Below, piece after piece: positions 8,524-11,440 of a DNA stretch of 11,440 nt; within the stretch, counting starts at the first letter, position 1; each line of letters begins with the position of its first letter. The notes beneath the pieces were generated by a model. The model was not told where the DNA came from and made no database searches. It was given only the letters and a program-made list of their open reading frames with translations. The stretch spans positions 1 through 11,440 of the forward strand of contig JADGPY010000157.1 in assembly GCA_017882205.1 (NCBI GenBank), given 5' to 3'. This DNA comes from Chitinophagaceae bacterium (GTDB lineage Bacteria > Bacteroidota > Bacteroidia > Chitinophagales > Chitinophagaceae). The position numbers were made by a program, and so were the translations under genes.

Positions 8524-8572
8524 TTCCGGAAAAGTTCGCTGTAATTAATGCTAGATAAACTAAACGCATAGA

Positions 8573-9286
8573 TTATAAGTGAATAAACATTTTAAAAATA
8601 AAAGCAGCCAGCAAACCACCTACGATTGGGCCAATAACGGGAATCCAACTGTACCCCCAATCACTTTTCCCTTTGTTTTTTATGGGTAAGATGGCATGAA
8701 TTATCCTGGGACCTAAATCCCTTACGGGGTTAATGGCATATCCTGTTGCCCCTCCTAATGAAAGGCCAATACCCAAAACCAATAAAGCCACAGGCAAAGC
8801 ATCTAAAGTGCCTAAAGAATTTGCAGGTTTCGTCATGAACAATACACCCAACATCAAAATAAATGTGCCAATAATTTCTGAAATAAGATTGTGAACAGTA
8901 TTTCTTATGGCTGGTGCTGTGCAAAATGTTGCTAACTGCAAAGCCGGGTCGTTTGTATCATCAAAATGCTGGCGGTAACTAAACCATACTATCACAGCGC
9001 CAATCATAGCGCCTGCAAATTGCCCTGCAATATAAACAGGCACATCACTCCAGGGAAACCCGTTAAATGCTGCCATTGCTAATGTTATGGCAGGGTTTAA
9101 ATGGGCGCCACTGCCATGCGATGCTATGTACACACCTGTAAATACTGCAATGGCCCAGCCAAATGATATTACAATCCAACCACTGCTGTTACCTTTTGTT
9201 TTTGACAGTACAACATTAGCTACTACACCATCTCCTAAAACTATCAGGAACATGGTGCCAAGTAATTCCCCTAAAAATGGAGTCAT
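8573..9286 (-). CDS. glpF: Aquaglyceroporin (MIP family), glycerol facilitator
   Basis: Inner-membrane channel for passive glycerol entry, feeding the kinase encoded upstream. The 237 residues contain about six hydrophobic helices and the two MIP half-helix motifs: HLNPAITLA (NPA at 64-66) and GYAINPVRDLGPR (NPV at 186-188). The Asp after the Arg in the second motif is typical of glycerol channels rather than pure water channels. Aligned by eye with E. coli GlpF, the selectivity-filter positions are Trp44, Gly174, Tyr183 (Phe in E. coli) and Arg189, again glycerol-type. The second NPA is NPV, a conservative but visible departure. The ATG at 9286 gives the usual short N-terminus (MTPFLGELLGTMF). 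It is the last gene of the glp operon, 20 bases after glpD, with no Shine-Dalgarno. Confidence is high for the family and good for glycerol specificity given the neighbours. Confidence 0.95.
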   Translation of the reverse strand: MTPFLGELLGTMFLIVLGDGVVANVVLSKTKGNSSGWIVISFGWAIAVFTGVYIASHGSGAHLNPAITLAMAAFNGFPWSDVPVYIAGQFAGAMIGAVIVWFSYRQHFDDTNDPALQLATFCTAPAIRNTVHNLISEIIGTFILMLGVLFMTKPANSLGTLDALPVALLVLGIGLSLGGATGYAINPVRDLGPRIIHAILPIKNKGKSDWGYSWIPVIGPIVGGLLAAFIFKMFIHL

Positions 9287-9306
9287 AAATATTAATTTTA
9301 GTTTTA

Positions 9307-10860
9307 TTAATTTAGTAAATACCCTTTTGCCAGTTTATTAAATGCCTCAATCTGTTCCTGCCTCCATTGTCCATTATTACCAGTAAGCGATGCAAGTATG
9401 GTTGCTACCAATGGCGCCGCTTCCATTGCAGCTTTTGCATCCATGAATAACAATCTTATTCGTCTTGCTAAAATATCTTCTACTGTTACTGCCATTTCTT
9501 TTTCAATACACCATTTTATTTCTGCTTTTGTATAAGGATACAATTCATGAATTTCTTCTGATAACCAAACATCATCTTTCAGCATTTGTTTTATTGCCAT
9601 TGCATCAGCTCCATAAACAGATAAATGAGTATCAATTTTATTATCTGTCCATCCATGAATCTTTAAATGTTTTGTTTTGCATGATGAAAATTTTAATCCT
9701 GCCGTTTGAATTACTTTATCAATGGTGTGTTCAGCCATACTTCGATAGGTTGTCCATTTACCTCCTGTAACATGCACCAAACCCGACGGCAACACTTTTA
9801 TTACATGGTCTCTGGGCATTATGGCTGTTTTCTTTTCGCGACTCAATTTTGCCAGGGGCCGAAGACCAACAAAAACACTTTTTACATCTTTATAATGAAT
9901 CTCTGAAATTGTATAACGGTTAAAATGCCTGATTATAAAATCAATTTCTTCCTGTAGGGGTTTTGGTTCTGTGGTAATGTTTTCAACTGGTGTGTCGGTT
10001 GTACCTAATAATAATTTATCATGCCAGGGAATGGCAAATAATACTCTGCCATCATCTGTTTTCGGTATCATCATACCTGCATTACCTTTAAAAAAATGTT
10101 TTTCTATAACCAAATGAATTCCCTGAGATGGGGCAATAGTCTTTTCTGAATGTCCTTCCGCTAACTGCAGCAACGCATCTGCAAAAACACCGGTTGCATT
10201 GATAACTGCTTTTGTTTTAATTTCAAATTCATTTCCGCTTATTTCATCTTTTGCCTTTACACCCGTTATGGCAGTTCCATCTTTAATAAAACCGGTAACA
10301 CCACAATAATTAATAACCGCAGCCCCTTGCTCAATTGCTGTTTGAGCAAGGTTTACAGCTAACCTGCTATCATCAAACTGCCCATCAAAGTATAAAATAC
10401 CACCGGTTAATTTGTGCACTGACAAATCAGGCAGATGATGTAAGGCTTCATTCTTTGAAAGCAATTTTGTTTTACCCAAACTTAATTTACCCGAAAGAAA
10501 TTCATACACCCATAAACCGATGCCATAATACCATTTTTGCAACCATTTATATGAGGGTACTACAAAAGATAATGTATGGCAAACATGCGGAGCATTCTGT
10601 AAAAGCCTTCCTCTTTCCAATAAAGCTTCTCTTACCAAACGAATGTTGCCTTGTGCTAAATATCTTACTCCACCATGCACTAACTTGGTAGAACGGCTTG
10701 ATGTTCCTTTTGCAAAATCATATTTCTCTAACAACAGGGTTTTATAACCCCGGCTGGCAGCATCTACGGCACAACCGAGGCCCGTAGCGCCGCCACCAAT
10801 AATAATTATTTCGAACTCTTTTTCATTTTTAAGTTTATCTAACTGTTCCTTTCTGTTCAT
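9307..10860 (-). CDS. glpD: FAD-dependent glycerol-3-phosphate dehydrogenase
   Basis: Oxidises sn-glycerol 3-phosphate to dihydroxyacetone phosphate at the inner face of the cytoplasmic membrane and passes electrons to the quinone pool (family knowledge). The protein is 517 residues, close to the usual GlpD length of about 500. Motifs: the FAD-binding Rossmann turn IIIIGGGATGLGCAVDAASRG with GGGATGLG at 22-29 and Glu45 at the end of strand two; the GlpD signature GTSSRSTKLVHGGVRYL at ~52-68; HVTGGKWTTYRSMAEHTIDK before the C-terminal domain; and a helical DAO_C-type C-terminus (ARRIRLLFMDAKAAMEAAP). The gene starts 16 bases after the glpK stop and ends 20 bases before glpF, so all three are co-transcribed. 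It appears to be a stand-alone aerobic-type GlpD; no GlpB or GlpC gene is adjacent. Confidence 0.97.
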   Translation of the reverse strand: MNRKEQLDKLKNEKEFEIIIIGGGATGLGCAVDAASRGYKTLLLEKYDFAKGTSSRSTKLVHGGVRYLAQGNIRLVREALLERGRLLQNAPHVCHTLSFVVPSYKWLQKWYYGIGLWVYEFLSGKLSLGKTKLLSKNEALHHLPDLSVHKLTGGILYFDGQFDDSRLAVNLAQTAIEQGAAVINYCGVTGFIKDGTAITGVKAKDEISGNEFEIKTKAVINATGVFADALLQLAEGHSEKTIAPSQGIHLVIEKHFFKGNAGMMIPKTDDGRVLFAIPWHDKLLLGTTDTPVENITTEPKPLQEEIDFIIRHFNRYTISEIHYKDVKSVFVGLRPLAKLSREKKTAIMPRDHVIKVLPSGLVHVTGGKWTTYRSMAEHTIDKVIQTAGLKFSSCKTKHLKIHGWTDNKIDTHLSVYGADAMAIKQMLKDDVWLSEEIHELYPYTKAEIKWCIEKEMAVTVEDILARRIRLLFMDAKAAMEAAPLVATILASLTGNNGQWRQEQIEAFNKLAKGYLLN

Positions 10861-10876
10861 TTATTAGTAATAATAT

Positions 10877-11440
10877 TTATGCTATTGATAATGCTGCTGT
10901 AATAGCTTTCTGCCATCCTTTGGTTAATTCATTCCTGTCTGCATCTGTTATTGAAGATGAAAATACTTTTTCAATTTGCCATTGTTGTTGCAACTCATCA
11001 ATGCTTTTCCAAAAACCTACCGCTAAACCGGCAAGATAGGCAGCCCCCAGTGCAGTGGTTTCCGTAATGGTTGGCCGTACTACTTTTGTATCCAATACAT
11101 CACTCTGGAACTGCATCAGCAAATCATTTTTGGTTGCACCTCCATCCACCCGTAATTCTTTAATACTGATACCGCTATCTGCTTCCATCGCTTTTAGTAC
11201 ATCCATTGTTTGATAAGCAATACTTTCAACAGCAGCCCTTGCAATATGGGCAGCGGTGCTGCCTCTTGTTAATCCTGTAATAGTTCCCCTCGCATGCTGG
11301 TTCCAATAAGGTGCACCAAGCCCTGCAAAGGCAGGAACTACATACACACCATCTGTTGTTTCTACCTGCTTTGCCAGGGTTTCCACATCGGCAGAAGTTT
11401 TTATAATACCTAATCCATCTCTTAACCATTGCACTACTGC
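10877..11440 (-). CDS. glpK: Glycerol kinase, C-terminal part (N-terminus off the right edge)
   Basis: Phosphorylates glycerol with ATP to sn-glycerol 3-phosphate, trapping it in the cytoplasm for GlpD. Only the last 187 residues or so are present, roughly the final third of a ~500-residue FGGY kinase. The frame is open to base 11440, where the reading begins AVVQWLRDG, so the GTG at 11434 is an internal codon and not a start. Conserved segments: YVVPAFAGLGAPYW, ARGTITGLTRGSTAAHIARA (FGGY signature region), ESIAYQTMDVLKAMEADSG, LRVDGGATKNDLLMQFQSD and ETTALGAAYLAGLAVGFW, all closely matching E. coli GlpK as I remember it. The tail (FSSSITDADRNEL) does not resemble the E. coli region that binds IIA-Glc, which would fit an organism without glucose PTS control; that is inference. 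It is the first visible gene of glpK-glpD-glpF; the promoter lies outside the window. Confidence 0.97.
   Translation of the reverse strand, partial: AVVQWLRDGLGIIKTSADVETLAKQVETTDGVYVVPAFAGLGAPYWNQHARGTITGLTRGSTAAHIARAAVESIAYQTMDVLKAMEADSGISIKELRVDGGATKNDLLMQFQSDVLDTKVVRPTITETTALGAAYLAGLAVGFWKSIDELQQQWQIEKVFSSSITDADRNELTKGWQKAITAALSIA

Noticed and set aside
9465..9906. Plus-strand open frames at 9465-9770, 9706-9906 and 10335-10691
   Set aside because: All are antisense to glpD, which is intact and strongly conserved.
8573..11440. The glp operon as part of the polysaccharide locus
   Set aside because: It is transcribed convergently to the regulator, has its own upstream promoter outside the window, and forms a complete standard glycerol pathway; nothing in the sequence links it to the sus genes.

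Overview
The window looks like an AT-rich Bacteroidota chromosome. The Chitinophagaceae/Sphingobacteriia side of the phylum is my guess; it rests on protein style only. The phylum call is firmer: there is a SusC/SusD pair, a Bacteroidota-type promoter (TTTG, 18 bases, TAnnTTTG), A-rich leaders without Shine-Dalgarno sequences, and a propeller/Y_Y_Y/LuxR-type membrane regulator. All seven genes are protein coding. I see no RNA gene, insertion sequence or CRISPR array.

Region 1 (1-5325, minus strand) is the upstream end of a polysaccharide utilisation locus. Its order of transcription is susC (outer-membrane TonB-dependent channel), susD (surface glycan-binding lipoprotein), then a PKD-repeat surface lipoprotein cut by the left edge. 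The junctions are only 10 and 19 bases, so this is one operon. Any glycoside hydrolases would lie beyond base 1, so the substrate cannot be read from this window.

Region 2 (5326-5530) is a 205-base divergent intergenic region. It holds a good promoter for the susC operon and, just downstream of its predicted start site, a perfect 15-base direct repeat with a 16-base period. This repeat is the least explained element in the window.

Region 3 (5531-8437, plus strand) is a 968-residue one-polypeptide regulator: signal peptide, periplasmic beta-propeller, Y_Y_Y domain, one membrane helix, coiled coil and C-terminal LuxR-like HTH. It has no histidine kinase or receiver domain. Its divergent position makes it the likely sensor-activator of the sus operon.

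Region 4 (8438-8572) is a convergent gap with an inverted repeat, possibly a terminator.

Region 5 (8573-11440, minus strand) is a glycerol operon in the order glpK (partial), glpD, glpF: phosphorylation of glycerol, oxidation of glycerol 3-phosphate to DHAP, and a glycerol channel. It converges on the regulator and is probably a separate unit.

Three start codons were moved to ATG codons that fit the signal peptides better than upstream in-frame TTG codons (susC at 5325, susD at 2198, regulator at 5531).
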